Shown: one piece after another, positions 29,343 to 39,205 of the stretch
Layout of the letters: the number at the start of each line of letters is the position of its first letter
Position numbering within the stretch: position 1 is the first letter of the stretch
Source: Diacronema lutheri
Taxonomy: Eukaryota > Haptophyta > Pavlovophyceae > Pavlovales > Pavlovaceae
Assembly (NCBI GenBank): GCA_019448385.1
Contig: JAGTXO010000020.1
Location: forward strand, 62,001-126,000
Length of the DNA stretch: 64,000 nucleotides
Reading direction: 5' to 3'
Made by a program: the position numbers and the translations under genes
The notes under the pieces: generated by a model
What the model was told of the DNA's origin: nothing
The model's input: only the letters and a program-made list of their open reading frames with translations
Databases searched by the model: none

Positions 29343-30659
29343 TCACACCTCGGCCGCCCACCACGCGCCCGTGTGCGCGGCCGTCAGATTCTGCCCCTGC
29401 GCCTCTAGAGCCGCGCAGTGTGCCGACAGCTGCCGGCCTTGCGCGAGCAGCCGCCAGCGGACGAGGAGCGCCGAGAGCGCGCGCTCGCCCGTGAGTACCA
29501 GCCGTCGGTCGCGCGCCAGCCGCCGCCGCGCGTACCGCGCCCAACGCTCGCTCTGGGCGTGCGCACGCCGCTTGCGCGCGCCGTCCGTGAGCGCGCCTGC
29601 GAGCGACGCCCATGCGCCGAGAGCGCGCGCGCTCGTGCGCGCGGTGCGGTGCCAGCGGAGGAGCGCGAGGTGCACGCTCGCGTCGGCGCGGCCGAGCACG
29701 TCGGCGCGCGCCGTGCCGAGCCTCGAGATGCCTGCGAGCTGCGACGCCACGCGCCGCAACTCGTCTCGACTCGCCTCCGCACTGGCGCGCGCGCGCGCCA
29801 CCTCGTCGAGGCGGAGCGCGGCGTCGTGCGCGTCGCGGCGGAGCTGTGCGACGTCGCCGTCCATTGCCGCGCCCACGATCAGCCGCGCGTGGAAGGCCCA
29901 CCGCCCGAAGCCGACCGACAGCCGCCGATTCGCAGCGAGGCGGAGGAAGTGCGTGCCTGCGCGCCGGCGTTGCTCGCGGAGCTCGGCGAGCGCGGCGAGC
30001 GCGCCGTCGCGCTGCATGCGCGCGTCGTCGCCACTCTGCTGCGCCACGCCGCCCGACTCGAGCGCCGAGCGCAGCTCCGCCTGCGCCGTGCTCAGCTCGA
30101 CGACGAGCGAGCGCTCATGCGCCTCCGACGCGGCGAGCCGCCGGTCGCGGTCCGCGAGCTGCTCGCGCAGCGCGCCGACCTCGGCGCGGTGCTCCTGCAG
30201 CGCGGCGTGCAGCGCGTGCGCGTGTTCCTCAGACTCCTCCAGCCGCTGCACCACCGTCGTCAGGTCGAGCTTGAGGACGTCGAGCTGCTCGGTGCGCGCG
30301 CGCAACGCCTTCCGCAGCTGCCGCTCGCGCGCGCGCGCCTCGTGCGCGTCCTCGCGCGCGCGCGCACGCAGGCGCGAGATCTGGCGCTCGTAGGTGAGCT
30401 GCAGCGCGCCGAGCTCGCGCGTATGCCGCGCACGGTCGCCGCTGATGCCGCCAAGCCGCGCGGCCGCGGCCGCGGCGGCGCGCGGCGCGCCGACAAACAT
30501 GCCGCTCGCGGCGCTCGGCCGGTGGGAATAGGCCGCGTCGGCCGCCTCGGTGAACGACGAGGCGTCGGAGATCGAGTAGTCGTACCGACGCTCCGCCCTC
30601 GCCGCCTCGCCTCCCGAGTCATTCTCTGACTCGCCCAGCGAGCACTCGCTCGCGCTCAT
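29343..30659 (-). CDS. Coiled-coil protein with Sfi1-like Trp/Arg repeats
   Basis: 438 residues, ATG 30659 (MSASECSLGESENDSGGEAA), one exon. The N-terminus is acidic/Ser-rich. Residues ~95-240 form a long coiled coil (RELGALQLTYERQISRLRAR; LDLTTVVQRLEESEEHAHAL). The C-terminal half carries spaced LLxRW / WxxxAR motifs (LSVGFGRWAFHARL; LALLRWHRTARTSA; SERWARYARRRLARD; LLVRWRLLAQ) that resemble the centrin-binding repeats of Sfi1-type centrosome proteins. A cytoskeletal/basal body role is inferred. It is divergent to the DUF1295 gene, 92 bp between start codons. Confidence 0.65.
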   Translation of the reverse strand: MSASECSLGESENDSGGEAARAERRYDYSISDASSFTEAADAAYSHRPSAASGMFVGAPRAAAAAAARLGGISGDRARHTRELGALQLTYERQISRLRARAREDAHEARARERQLRKALRARTEQLDVLKLDLTTVVQRLEESEEHAHALHAALQEHRAEVGALREQLADRDRRLAASEAHERSLVVELSTAQAELRSALESGGVAQQSGDDARMQRDGALAALAELREQRRRAGTHFLRLAANRRLSVGFGRWAFHARLIVGAAMDGDVAQLRRDAHDAALRLDEVARARASAEASRDELRRVASQLAGISRLGTARADVLGRADASVHLALLRWHRTARTSARALGAWASLAGALTDGARKRRAHAQSERWARYARRRLARDRRLVLTGERALSALLVRWRLLAQGRQLSAHCAALEAQGQNLTAAHTGAWWAAEV

Positions 30660-30751
30660 CGGCGCGCGCGAGTGCTCCGCTGTTTGAATCGGAGCGGAAT
30701 GGGTAAAAATAGATAGGGAATGGGGCTGGTTTGGAGAGCTCCTGCCGCAAC

Positions 30752-31747
30752 ATGCTCGTCTTCTTGATTGGCCTGCTTGCCCTCCAACGACCGGGCGCGC
30801 CGGGCTCGCGTGCCGCGGCCGCACGCCCCGCGCTTGGCGGGCGCTGCTGGCGCGTCGAGGGCTGGCCACACTCCTCGTTCGCCAGCCAACGCATCCGCCA
30901 GCCAACGTGTCGAGGTGCGGCACGTCTCGCGATGGCCGCGGCGCCGCTCGACGCGCAGAGCCTCGCGGTCGCGTGCGCGCTGCCGACGCTCCTCGGGCTG
31001 TGGAAGCGCGAGTACACGGTGTCGTACGGGTATGGCGGCGCGATGCTCTGGGCCGGTGCGCTCGCGCTCGCGCGCGCCGCCGCGGACCAATCTCCGCTCG
31101 CGCTTGCGCACGCTGGCTTGTACATTGCGTACGGCCTCCGGCTGGTACTTTTCCTGCTGTACCGCGAGCTGCGCATCGCCTACTTCCGCGAGCTGCGCGA
31201 ACGCGTGGAATCGCGCGCGCCCAAGGGCTCGCGCCTCCGGCGCCTCCCGTTCTGCCTCTCCGTCGCCGCACTCTACTTCGGGATGGCCGCGCCGCTCCGC
31301 CTCACGCAGGCGCTGGGCGGCACGCCGGCGTCGCCGTTCGTCGCCAGCGCTATCGGCGCGCTGATTGGCGCCGGCTACGTTGGCTGGGCCGTCGCCACGC
31401 TGGGCGACCTGCAGAAGACGCTCGCCAAGGCGCGCGGCGCCGGGCTCGTCACAAGCGGCCTGTACGCGAAGCTGCGGCACCCAAACTACACGGGCGAAGC
31501 CGGCCTGTGGATGGCGAGCGCGGGTGCCGGCGTCGTCGCCGCGCTCGGCGCGGGTGCGTGCTCAACGGCGATCGCCGCTTGGACGGCCCTCGCGCTCGTC
31601 GGCTGCGCCGGTATCCAGTTTGTGCTCGCACAAGCGACCGGCTCGCTCGAGCGGCGGCACCGGGACAAGTACGGCCTGCTGCCGGAGTACGAGGGCTGGC
31701 AGCGGCGTACGTGGGCGGGGCCGATGCTCCCGTCGAAGCGCTCGTGA
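30752..31747 (+). CDS. DUF1295 / steroid 5-alpha-reductase-like membrane protein
   Basis: 331 residues from ATG 30752 (MLVFLIGLLALQRPGAPGSR), a signal-like leader followed by a basic linker that could be a plastid leader. Several transmembrane helices follow (LYIAYGLRLVLFLLYRELR; FVASAIGALIGAGYVGWAVA; GVVAALGAGACSTAIAAWTA). The C-terminal signature TSGLYAKLRHPNYTGE then HRDKYGLLPEYEGWQRRT is that of the DUF1295/steroid reductase/isoprenylcysteine methyltransferase-like family, where the HPNY box binds the cofactor. Substrate unknown. Its stop lies 22 bp from the convergent DDRGK1 gene's stop. Confidence 0.8.
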   Translation: MLVFLIGLLALQRPGAPGSRAAAARPALGGRCWRVEGWPHSSFASQRIRQPTCRGAARLAMAAAPLDAQSLAVACALPTLLGLWKREYTVSYGYGGAMLWAGALALARAAADQSPLALAHAGLYIAYGLRLVLFLLYRELRIAYFRELRERVESRAPKGSRLRRLPFCLSVAALYFGMAAPLRLTQALGGTPASPFVASAIGALIGAGYVGWAVATLGDLQKTLAKARGAGLVTSGLYAKLRHPNYTGEAGLWMASAGAGVVAALGAGACSTAIAAWTALALVGCAGIQFVLAQATGSLERRHRDKYGLLPEYEGWQRRTWAGPMLPSKRS

Positions 31748-31769
31748 GGGCGCTCAGCCAGCTGAATTC

Positions 31770-32885
31770 TCATTGACATTCCGATGTGTGACTGGGGTTG
31801 GCGCTGGCGGCGCGCTCAGTCGCGGTCTCGAGGATGGCGTCCGCGTCCTCCTCCGCCAGCGCCGCGTCCGCCGCGATCACCTTCGAGTTGAGGTCGATCA
31901 GCTTGTTGGACTCGGCGGCGAGCGCGCTGATCGAGATGCGCCCGCGCTTGTTGATAAAGTCTGCAACCGCGTCCATCTCCGCCACTGAAATGTAGATGAA
32001 TTTGCCCCTGTCGTCAATCACGCCCGTAATGTACCTGCTCGGGCAGCACCGGGCCGAGGGCGCGCAGGAGAGGCAGGAGATGAAAGGTTGCGTGCAGTGG
32101 CGCGCTTGAGCACGGATGGCGCGCTGGCGCGCCGCCGTCGAGCCGCGGCGGTCGGGCCGCAGTCCGTGCACGCACCCCATCGCCTCGAGGCCCTGGACGC
32201 GGCTGATCACGTCCTGAACGCGGAGCTCAAACGCGGCCGCAAGGTCCTCAAGCACGACCACCTTGTGCTCCTTGATGTAGCTCACAAAATTTGCCAGCAG
32301 GCCTTCGCTGTCGGCGCCCGCCTCCGCCTCGTCCGTGCCCTCGTCGTCGACGGTGATGAGGTCCTTCCATTTGTCGAACTCCTCCTGTTGCTTCTTTGCG
32401 TCGGCTTCGCGCTTCAGCCGCTCCGCCTCCTCCTTGGCGCGCTGCTTCTCCTCGCGCGCCTCGTCCTTTTGCCGGCGCGTCGCGTTCTTTTGCTCGTCGC
32501 GCTCGCGCATCGCCTCTCGCGCCTCCTCGCGCTCGCGAGCGGCGGCCTGGCGCTCGGCGCGCTTAGCCGCCGCCTTGGCGTCGTCGGCGTCATCCTCCGC
32601 CTCATCCGCATCCTCGCGCAGCCCCGCCGCAAGCCCGGCGCCATCGTCGTCGTCGCGCGCGGCGTCGCGCATCCGGTCGATCGCGCCCTTCCGCCCCTTC
32701 CGCTTTCCGCCGTCCTTGTCCACCTTGTCCTTGCGCACCTTGGGAACGTTCTTCAGGGCGGCCGGGTCGGCGGGCGGCGCCGAGGCCATGCGGAAGAGGA
32801 AGAAGAGCGGCACGACCAGGGCGACAAGGAACACCAGGCCGGCGACGACCGCGGCCGTCGCGCCCTTCGATTCGTCGCCCGCCAT
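31770..32885 (-). CDS. DDRGK1: DDRGK domain protein 1 (UFMylation adaptor)
   Basis: Two exons, 32885-32176 and 32034-31770, giving 324 residues (animal orthologues are about 314). The intron (32035-32175, 141 bp, GTGCGT...CGAGCAG) fits phase 2 and joins LEAMG to YITGVIDDRGKFIYIS, the family signature. The N-terminus AAVVAGLVFLVALVVPLFFL is the ER membrane anchor; a long charged helix (EREEAREAMRERDEQ; RAKEEAERLKREADAKKQQE) follows, then the winged-helix-like PCI part (LLANFVSYIKEHKVVVLEDL; RGRISISALAAESNKLIDL). DDRGK1/UFBP1 forms the UFM1 E3 complex with UFL1 at the ER. Divergent to the gene at 32934 (48 bp between start codons). Confidence 0.92.
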   Translation of the reverse strand: MAGDESKGATAAVVAGLVFLVALVVPLFFLFRMASAPPADPAALKNVPKVRKDKVDKDGGKRKGRKGAIDRMRDAARDDDDGAGLAAGLREDADEAEDDADDAKAAAKRAERQAAAREREEAREAMRERDEQKNATRRQKDEAREEKQRAKEEAERLKREADAKKQQEEFDKWKDLITVDDEGTDEAEAGADSEGLLANFVSYIKEHKVVVLEDLAAAFELRVQDVISRVQGLEAMGCVHGLRPDRRGSTAARQRAIRAQARHCTQPFISCLSCAPSARCCPSRYITGVIDDRGKFIYISVAEMDAVADFINKRGRISISALAAESNKLIDLNSKVIAADAALAEEDADAILETATERAASANPSHTSECQ

Positions 32886-32933
32886 TGCTCTTGGTCTCGC
32901 GAGCCGAAGACTTTTTTTGTCTCATACCCAAAG

Positions 32934-33509
32934 ATGGCTCTCGTGCAGATCGCGCGCGGGATCGCGCACGTCCGCGTGCGGCTGCTCTCGACCGACGCGG
33001 GGGCGACACGCGGGCGCCTTTTTGAGCCGCGCTCGGCGTCGGCGGCCGGGCTCACGGCCGGCTGTCAGGCGCCCGCCGGCACGTACTCACTCGAGGGAAT
33101 CGAGGTCAACCAGGCGGACATGCCGGCGCGCCAATCCATGTTTGAGCGCACGCGGCAGAGCGCGCTCGAGCTCCTGGAGGCGCAGCTCGCGGCATCGAGC
33201 CCCAACTCTGCCGAGCACGCGCGCGTCAGCGCCGAGCTTGAGGAGCTGCGCGGCCGCGACGAGCCGCTCGGCGTGCTGCTTACGCGGCCGGACACGGGCG
33301 ACTTCCAGCCCGGCGACGTGCTCAAGGTGCGCATCTTGGAGATGGACCACGCGAGCCGGTACGTCAAATGCACGCGCATCTACCCGCGCAAGGTCAGCCT
33401 GCGCGTGCTCCAGGACCCGGAGGTGGAAATCATGACATCGGCCGCGGCGCTCAACGGCGCACAGACCGTCCTCGCGCGCGCGAACGACAAGGCGGCGAGC
33501 AGCTCGTGA
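32934..33509 (+). CDS. Unrecognised protein with mitochondrial-type N-terminus
   Basis: 191 residues from ATG 32934 (MALVQIARGIAHVRVRLLST), whose Arg/Ala-rich, acid-free start resembles a mitochondrial presequence. The middle is helical and charged (MFERTRQSALELLEAQLAAS; RVSAELEELRGRDEPL). The C-terminal part looks like a small beta domain (FQPGDVLKVRILEMDHASRY, then CTRIYPRKVSLRVLQDPEVE). No family was recognised. It shares a 48-bp divergent promoter with DDRGK1. Confidence 0.6.
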   Translation: MALVQIARGIAHVRVRLLSTDAGATRGRLFEPRSASAAGLTAGCQAPAGTYSLEGIEVNQADMPARQSMFERTRQSALELLEAQLAASSPNSAEHARVSAELEELRGRDEPLGVLLTRPDTGDFQPGDVLKVRILEMDHASRYVKCTRIYPRKVSLRVLQDPEVEIMTSAAALNGAQTVLARANDKAASSS

Positions 33510-33581
33510 CGCGCGGGGGAGTGACGAATGACCGAGTGTCTGAGATTGAAGAGTCGCGGAAGTGAACGCGGCGCGCCCACG

Positions 33582-34016
33582 CTAGGCCGCGAGCTTGTCA
33601 AAGTAGTGCGTGCGCAGCCACTTGAGCAAAAACGCCCCCGCCGCGCGCGGCGACGGGCGCGGGATCGGCATCTCATCGCCTGCGGGCGTGAGGCCGACGA
33701 GCACGGGCACGTCATACTGGTAGCGCGCGTGCCACTGACTGTCCTCCTCGATGTAGCGCTTGGACACGGCGAGGTCGATGTGCTGCTCGAGCCCCTCGAG
33801 GTTTGCGGCGAGGCCGTCGCAAAGCGGGCAACCGCGCTTGGTGTAGACGACGACTGCCGGCCGAAAGTCGGCGCGCATCGCCGCGCGGCGCCGAGGGTGC
33901 ACCGCGCCGAGGGTAGCGCGCGCGAGTGGAGCACCGGCCCTGCCGGCGCACCACCCCTCCGCGCGGCCCGTCATCGCTGTCGCGAGCAGGACGATTGCCG
34001 TCCGCGCGGGCGCCAT
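33582..34016 (-). CDS. Glutaredoxin-like (DUF836-type) protein
   Basis: 144 residues from ATG 34016. The N-terminus MAPARTAIVLLATAMTGRAE is signal-like and the next ~30 residues are basic, suggesting organelle targeting. The thioredoxin fold is recognised by VVVYTKRGCPLCDGLAANLE (CPLC redox pair) and the cis-Pro turn YQYDVPVLVGL. The family comprises small glutaredoxin-like proteins acting in thiol redox control. It is divergent to the canopy-like gene with 48 bp between start codons. Confidence 0.8.
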   Translation of the reverse strand: MAPARTAIVLLATAMTGRAEGWCAGRAGAPLARATLGAVHPRRRAAMRADFRPAVVVYTKRGCPLCDGLAANLEGLEQHIDLAVSKRYIEEDSQWHARYQYDVPVLVGLTPAGDEMPIPRPSPRAAGAFLLKWLRTHYFDKLAA

Positions 34017-34064
34017 GCTCCCGTCGGCTGAGTTGCCGCCACGTCAGTGCGCTCGTCAGTGTGG

Positions 34065-35076
34065 ATGAGGGTCGCGCTGCTCGCGCTCGCGGCATTCGGG
34101 CTGGCCGGCGCGCAGATGGGCATGTCGGGCGAAGAGGAGGAGATGCTCGAGGAGCTAGGCGTGACCGGCACGCCGATGGGCCGCAAGAACCAGGAGCCTA
34201 AGGCGCCCGCCGTCAAGTCGGATCTGCCGTACATTCGTTGCGAGGTCTGCCGGCGCGCGGTCGAGCTCGCGTACGCGCACGCCAAGGACAAGCTGGATAA
34301 GCGGTTCAAGCACAAGGCGAAGCGGAGGAACGAGTTCACCCAGTTCGAGGGCGAGGCTGAGATCCAGGAGTTCATCGAGAAGGTGTGTGTCGTCGACAAG
34401 CCGGACGGGCCGGGCGAGTGGATCCGGCGGACCGACCTCATCTCCGACGGCGACAAGCTCGTGCTGTACGACACGGGCGCGGCGGGGCACTGCGAGCGCG
34501 AGTGCCGGACGATTGAGCAGGCGTGCGACGAGGTCGTCGACGCCGCTGACACCGACTTCTCAGAGGCGCTGTACGAGGGCGCAAAGCAGGGCCTCGACCT
34601 CGAGAAGGTTCAGCGGATGGTCTGCAACCGCTCCGCGAAGGTGTGCAAGACCAAGCCGCCGCCGCTCTCGCCCGACCGCATCGACTACCCGTTCCGCGCC
34701 ATGACCGACGACGAGAAGCACATGGCGGACATGTGCGCGCCGCGCCGCCGCGCCGCGCGGCCGCACGGCCGCCGCGCCGCGCGCCACGCGCCACACGCCG
34801 CGCGCGCTGAGCGCTCGCGTCGCACGCTCAACGTGCATCCGTCGGGCGCGGCGCCCGCCGGCGCGCCGCTGTCGTGCCGCGCATCGACGCTGCGTGCGTC
34901 GCTCCCGGCGCAGGATGGCCAACCTCAAATCATCTGGGATGGGCGGCACCATGTATCGGCGGGAGGACCTGATGAAGGGGATGGACGGGCTGACGGCCAA
35001 GTTTGGTGAGATGACCGGAATTGACCCTGAGGCCGATTCGGATGGGCTTGCAGAGGGTGTTGGTGAGGAGGCGTAG
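34065..35076 (+). CDS. Canopy/MSAP-like saposin-fold ER protein (DUF3456 type)
   Basis: Exons 34065-34732 and 34914-35076, 276 residues. The intron (181 bp, GTGCGCGCC...CGGCGCAG) fits phase 2, joining DDEKHMADM to MANLKSSGMGG. Signal peptide MRVALLALAAFGLAGAQ. The Cys pattern YIRCEVCRRAVELAY, then VCVVDKP, GHCERECRTIEQACDEV, MVCNRSAKVCKTKPP is that of canopy/TLR4-regulator-like proteins, soluble ER factors for receptor folding. The second exon encodes a Met/Gly-rich tail. No clear KDEL-type end: it terminates GVGEEA. Confidence 0.75.
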
Positions 35077-35199
35077 GGCGCGGGGGGCGCATGACTAGTT
35101 GGCAACTTGGCGCAGACATGCGCGCCTCACTCAGCAGCGGCCCGGCGAGAATTCTTCCGGAACAGACGTGGGTGTTGGCCCCTCAATAAAACCATGCGC

Positions 35200-35658
35200 T
35201 CACTGGCCCACTGAGCCCGAGCACTTGATCTCGACAAGCGCGTCCCCCGCGAGCGACGCGACCGCAAACGCGGCGCGCGCAGGCGGGTCGCGCGGGAAAA
35301 ATTTCGTGTACACGGCGTTCATCGCCTGGAAATCGTCAATGTCAGCGAGGAAGACGGTGCAGTCTGCAACGTTGGCCAATGTCGAGCCGGCCGCGCGCAT
35401 GACCGTCTCCACGTTGCGCAGCGCGCAGGCGGTTTCGCCCGCGATGCCGCCGGCACATTTTGCGGGCGGTGACGCGTTGAAGTCAAAGCCGACCATGCCC
35501 GAGACGAAGATGAGGTCGCCGACAACCGTCGCCGGGCTGAAGATTGGAATCTTTGGCCAGCCCGGCACGTGGATCACGCCCTTCGCTCCGCCGACGGGCG
35601 CCGCGGAGAGCACAGCCACGGCGGCGAGCACAGCCATGGCCGCCATTCTTTTCTCCAT
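35200..35658 (-). CDS. RidA/YjgF-family enamine/imine deaminase
   Basis: 152 residues from ATG 35658 (MEKRMAAMAVLAAVAVLSAA, a signal-like leader; ATG 35646 is an alternative). The RidA fold is clear: TVVGDLIFVSGMVGFD, ETACALRNVETVMRAAGSTL, CTVFLADIDDFQAMNAVY and PPARAAFAVASLAGDALVEI. The Arg of the PARAAF box that binds the substrate carboxylate is present. RidA removes reactive 2-aminoacrylate-type enamines made by pyridoxal enzymes. The leader points to an organelle or the secretory route. Confidence 0.88.
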   Translation of the reverse strand: MEKRMAAMAVLAAVAVLSAAPVGGAKGVIHVPGWPKIPIFSPATVVGDLIFVSGMVGFDFNASPPAKCAGGIAGETACALRNVETVMRAAGSTLANVADCTVFLADIDDFQAMNAVYTKFFPRDPPARAAFAVASLAGDALVEIKCSGSVGQ

Positions 35659-35760
35659 TCTTTTCTCCAGGGCTTCGTCATTCCCGAAAGCGCGGAAGTT
35701 CCCACTTCTCTCCCGCCCCCTGCCCCCCGCCGCCGCCGCGTCGGACACCGCAAAGTTCGC

Positions 35761-35988
35761 ATGTCGTCATCGCAAGTCCTCCCGCTCGTGCTCGCTGCGG
35801 GTGCGGCGATCGGCATCGGCCTCTACGCTTCGGCTCCGCACGCGCAGGCTGCGCCCAAGCACAAGTCGATCACTCGCCGCTCGAGTGAGGTGCCGCGCGC
35901 CGCCGAGCTCGCGTGGAACTCCAACGAGGGCGCGGCCATCCGTGCGAAGAAGAACCAGGAGGGCCACTCGGGCAAGGGCACGCACTGA
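35761..35988 (+). CDS. Small single-span protein
   Basis: 75 residues from ATG 35761 (MSSSQVLPLVLAAGAAIGIG), a hydrophobic N-terminal helix and then a basic soluble tail (HKSITRRSSEVPRAAELAWN; ending GHSGKGTH). No family was recognised, though the size and layout resemble small organelle inner-membrane subunits. It is divergent to RidA, 102 bp between start codons. Confidence 0.55.
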   Translation: MSSSQVLPLVLAAGAAIGIGLYASAPHAQAAPKHKSITRRSSEVPRAAELAWNSNEGAAIRAKKNQEGHSGKGTH

Positions 35989-36231
35989 GTCGTTCGGCGC
36001 GCCCACATCCGCCTCGCCGCGGCCACGTGCGCCCTGAAAATGCCGGACGTCGAGCGACGTTGAGCGAGCGCGCGCGCGCGCCGGCCGAGAGCCGGGCGCG
36101 CGCTTCGCCCGTCGCAGCGCCAAACATGCGCTGGCAACGCGCGCCTGATAAGGAGACACACTGCTGCGGGAGACATGGCCGACATCCCAGAGCACCTCAA
36201 CACTTCTGATTTCGCCTCTCGCCACGCTCAT
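35989..36231. other. Intergenic between two 3' ends
   Basis: No gene or RNA recognised between the small membrane protein and the convergent GH1 gene. Confidence 0.5.
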
Positions 36232-36834
36232 TCAATGAGTTTCGCGCTCCTCCGCCGAGGCGGGCGCGCGCGGCACCTCCGCGTCGCCCCGCGCCTCGCC
36301 CTCCGCGGCCTCGAGCGGTGGCAGCGAAGCGACGACCTCAAGCGGTTCGGCTGCGCCGGACGGAGCGGCAAGCCCTTCTGCGGCGACAGCGGACGGCATT
36401 GTGGCCGCAACCGGCGGCGGCTGCACGCCTGAAAAGCCGCCCGCCGGCGCGGCAGTCGCTGCCGCCGTGCCGGCCAGGCTCGCGGTTGGCCGCCCGTCGG
36501 CCGGAAGGAGCGGCAGCGTCTCTTCGCGCGCACCGACCGCCTGCCGCTCCGCCTCGCGCGGCTGCAGCACAGCCTCCCCGCTCGCGTGCCGCGCGATGAT
36601 TCTGCGCAGCACGTCGGCGCTTGGGCGCGGGACGCGGACCTGCGATTGCGGATCGCACGCGAAGAGGCCAAACTTTGCGGCGTAGCCCTCCGCCCACTCG
36701 AAGCTGCGCGTGGATGCGGCACGGGCGCGAGAGAAGGGACCGCGCAGAGGGCAGAGGCCGGGGCGGCGGCGGCGGGCGGAAAGTGGACGCAAGGCTCGTG
36801 CGGTCACAGGGAGGCGGTCACAGGGAGGTGAAAG

Positions 36835-36869
<35 letters not shown>

Positions 36870-39145
36870 TGGAAGGGACGGGCGGGGGCTGCGTGCAACG
36901 CCCAAGGCTCGTGCGGTCACAGGGAGGCGGTCACAGGGAGGTGAAAGGGAGGGGGGGGGGGGGGGGTGAAAGGGAGGGAAGGGGGGGGAGGGGGGGGGAT
37001 GGAGGGGACGGGCGGGGGCTGCGTGCAACGCCCAATGGCAGGCAGCAGCGCGCGCACTTGTCCATCAGCGTCCAATGGTAGTAGCCGCGCACGTCCACGC
37101 CGTCGGCGAGCGCGCACGAGAGCGCGTACAGGTAGCGGCGCAGGTGGAGCGAGCGGATGTCGTCGCGCGCGTCGGCCACGCCACTCTCGGTCTGTGGGCC
37201 GGGGACGCAGCCGCGGGCGGCCGGTGCGGGTGACGGGCCGTTTCAGGCCGGGGCGGGCGAGGCGGAGGGCGACGAGGAGGGTGACGGGCCGTTTCAGGCC
37301 GATACACCGATGGGCCGCGCGAGGCGCGCACGCAGCGGCTCGGGGCCAGCACACGCGCGTGCGCCCTCGCGCGCCGCCGCCGCGCGCGCCTCAGCGCGTG
37401 CAGCCGCGTGGCGGATGCGCGCGTGCGCGCGCGCGCGCGCGCGCACGACGTAGACAGGCTTGCCCAGCTTGCCCACGCGCACGAGTGCGTGGTAGAAGCC
37501 CTCCGGGTACATGGGGTAGGCGAGGTCGGTCATGAGGGCCTCTTCGCGCGGCAGGTGGAGCAGCTCGAACGGGTGCGGTGCTCTCGCAGACGGCAGCCGC
37601 ACGCGTACATGGTGGTGCGAATAGTAATTAAGTCCGATGAAATCGTACGAGGCGGGCGCGCGTGTGTTGGTTCGCGTCAGGCGCACCTGCGGGCACACGG
37701 GGGGCGGGGCGAGGCAGCGCGCGCGCGTGGTCGCCGCGGTCATGGGCTGCAGCCGCGCGCTGCGAGGTGCGCCCGATTGCCCGCGGTGCGCACATCACGA
37801 CACGGGTGCAGTCGCGTGCCGCTTGGCTGCACGGCCGTGCCGCTTGGCTGCACGGCCGTGCCGCGCGCGGCGCTCGCCTGGCCGGGCATCCAGAAAGAGA
37901 AGTGCCCCGTGCGCAGGAAGCGGAGGATCGACTCGTTCATGATGGAGTCGACGATGGACGCCGCGGCGGTGTCGAGGGGCGAGTAGGCGTTGTATGGCTC
38001 GAACTGGGAGGGGGGGGGGGGGGGGGGGGTTAGGGCAAAGGGGCAAAGGGGCATGGCGGGGCGGGGCGCGGAGCGCGGGTTTAGCGGGGCGGCGGCGCGC
38101 CGAGCGCACGCGCCGCGAGAGGAGGTGAGCGCGCCTACCTGGAAGATGTCTTTGACGAGCCCGATCTGCGCGGCCGCCCCGCCCGGCATCGCCTTGAGCG
38201 CCGCGTACACGAGCACGTGTGCCTCGAGGAGGTTGCGCAGCACGACAGCGGCGAGGTGCATGTCTTGCTTGCATGGCGGGAACTTCGCGACGCCGCGCGC
38301 ACGCGCGATGCCGGGAGAAGGGGGGCCGCACGCGATGCCGGGGCTCAGCGGCGCAGCACCACGCGCATCGCGCGCGCCTCGCTGCTCGTCGAGCCACTTC
38401 CTCCGTCGGCTCCGCGTGGCGTCTGCGACGGGGGTGCCTTTTTGGTTCTTTTCACCTTGCCCGATGAGTAGCCACCCTCGACGTACACCTCGGGCTCGTT
38501 GACCGTGCACCACAGCTCGCATTTGCCGCCGTATTCGGCGAACGCGCGCTGTGCGAACGCGACGAAGAAGCCATTGTTCGACTCGACCTCAAAGCCGCCC
38601 AGCTCCTCAAACCACGCGGGGATGGTGAAGTGGAAGAGCGTGATCATCGGCGCGATTCCGGCAGCGCGCAGCGCGTCGAGCACCTCGTGGTAGTGCGCGA
38701 TCGCCTCGCCGTCAAACACGCCCGGCGCCGGCTCGATCTTCGACCACTCGATCGAGAAGCGGTACGACGTGAGCCCGAGCGAGCGCATCAGCTCAATGTC
38801 CTCACGAAAGCGCGTCCAATGCTCGCACGCGGCGCCCGCGCGCGGGCGAGGCGCACCAGCCGCATCGCGCCCCTCCTCCCACCGCGCCCAATTGTTGTTC
38901 GCGCATCCCCCCTCAACTTGGTGCGCGGCGCTCGCGACGCCCCACAGAAAGCCCGGCGGGAAGCGCACGTCGTCCGTGTCGAGCCGACGGCGCACGGGCT
39001 CGCGGCCATCATCCCACGTCCAAAACGTCGAGTGTCGCGCGCGCGAGGCGGTGAGCGCCCCAGCCGCCCGCGCTTGCCCCTCGTCGGAGGCGGCGGACGA
39101 CGCGGCAAACACGAGCAATGCCGCTGAGGCGACGAGGGCCGCCAT
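36232..39145 (-). CDS. GH1 family beta-glucosidase, six exons
   Basis: Exons 39145-38456, 38282-38139, 38003-37878, 37686-37447, 37191-37058 and 36703-36232 give 601 residues with every junction in phase. Signal peptide MAALVASAALLVFAASSAAS. GH1 motifs: FLWGVASAAHQVEGG, YRFSIEWSKIEP, WCTVNEPEVYVEGGYSSGK (acid/base Glu in NEP), DFIGLNYYSHHHV, and at the exon 4/5 junction KPVYV-TESGVADARDDIRS, where the nucleophile motif TENG reads TESG: the Glu is kept and Asn is Ser. WTLMD-NFEWAEGYAAKFGL closes the barrel. A ~140-residue Ala/Pro/Glu-rich tail after the catalytic domain is unusual. Intron 3 uses a GC donor. Likely a secreted or lysosomal glycosidase. Confidence 0.92.
36787..37033. repeat. Tandem ~115-bp repeat with G runs in GH1 intron 5
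   Basis: AAGGCTCGTGCGGTCACAGG and the following GGTGAAAGGGAGGGG...GGGACGGGCGGGGGCTGC segment occur twice in tandem (about 36787-36900 and 36901-37033), with G runs of up to ~31. On the coding (minus) strand these are C runs upstream of the exon 6 acceptor. Confidence 0.8.
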
Positions 39146-39205
39146 CGACCTTCACGGACTCGGATTATTTTGTTGTTCTTTTATCTTTTTACACATCCGA
39201 GGTCG

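Noticed and set aside
37740-38522. Separate gene covering GH1 exons 2 and 3
   Set aside because: Phase-consistent splice sites place these segments in the GH1 gene, and the motif order matches the family.
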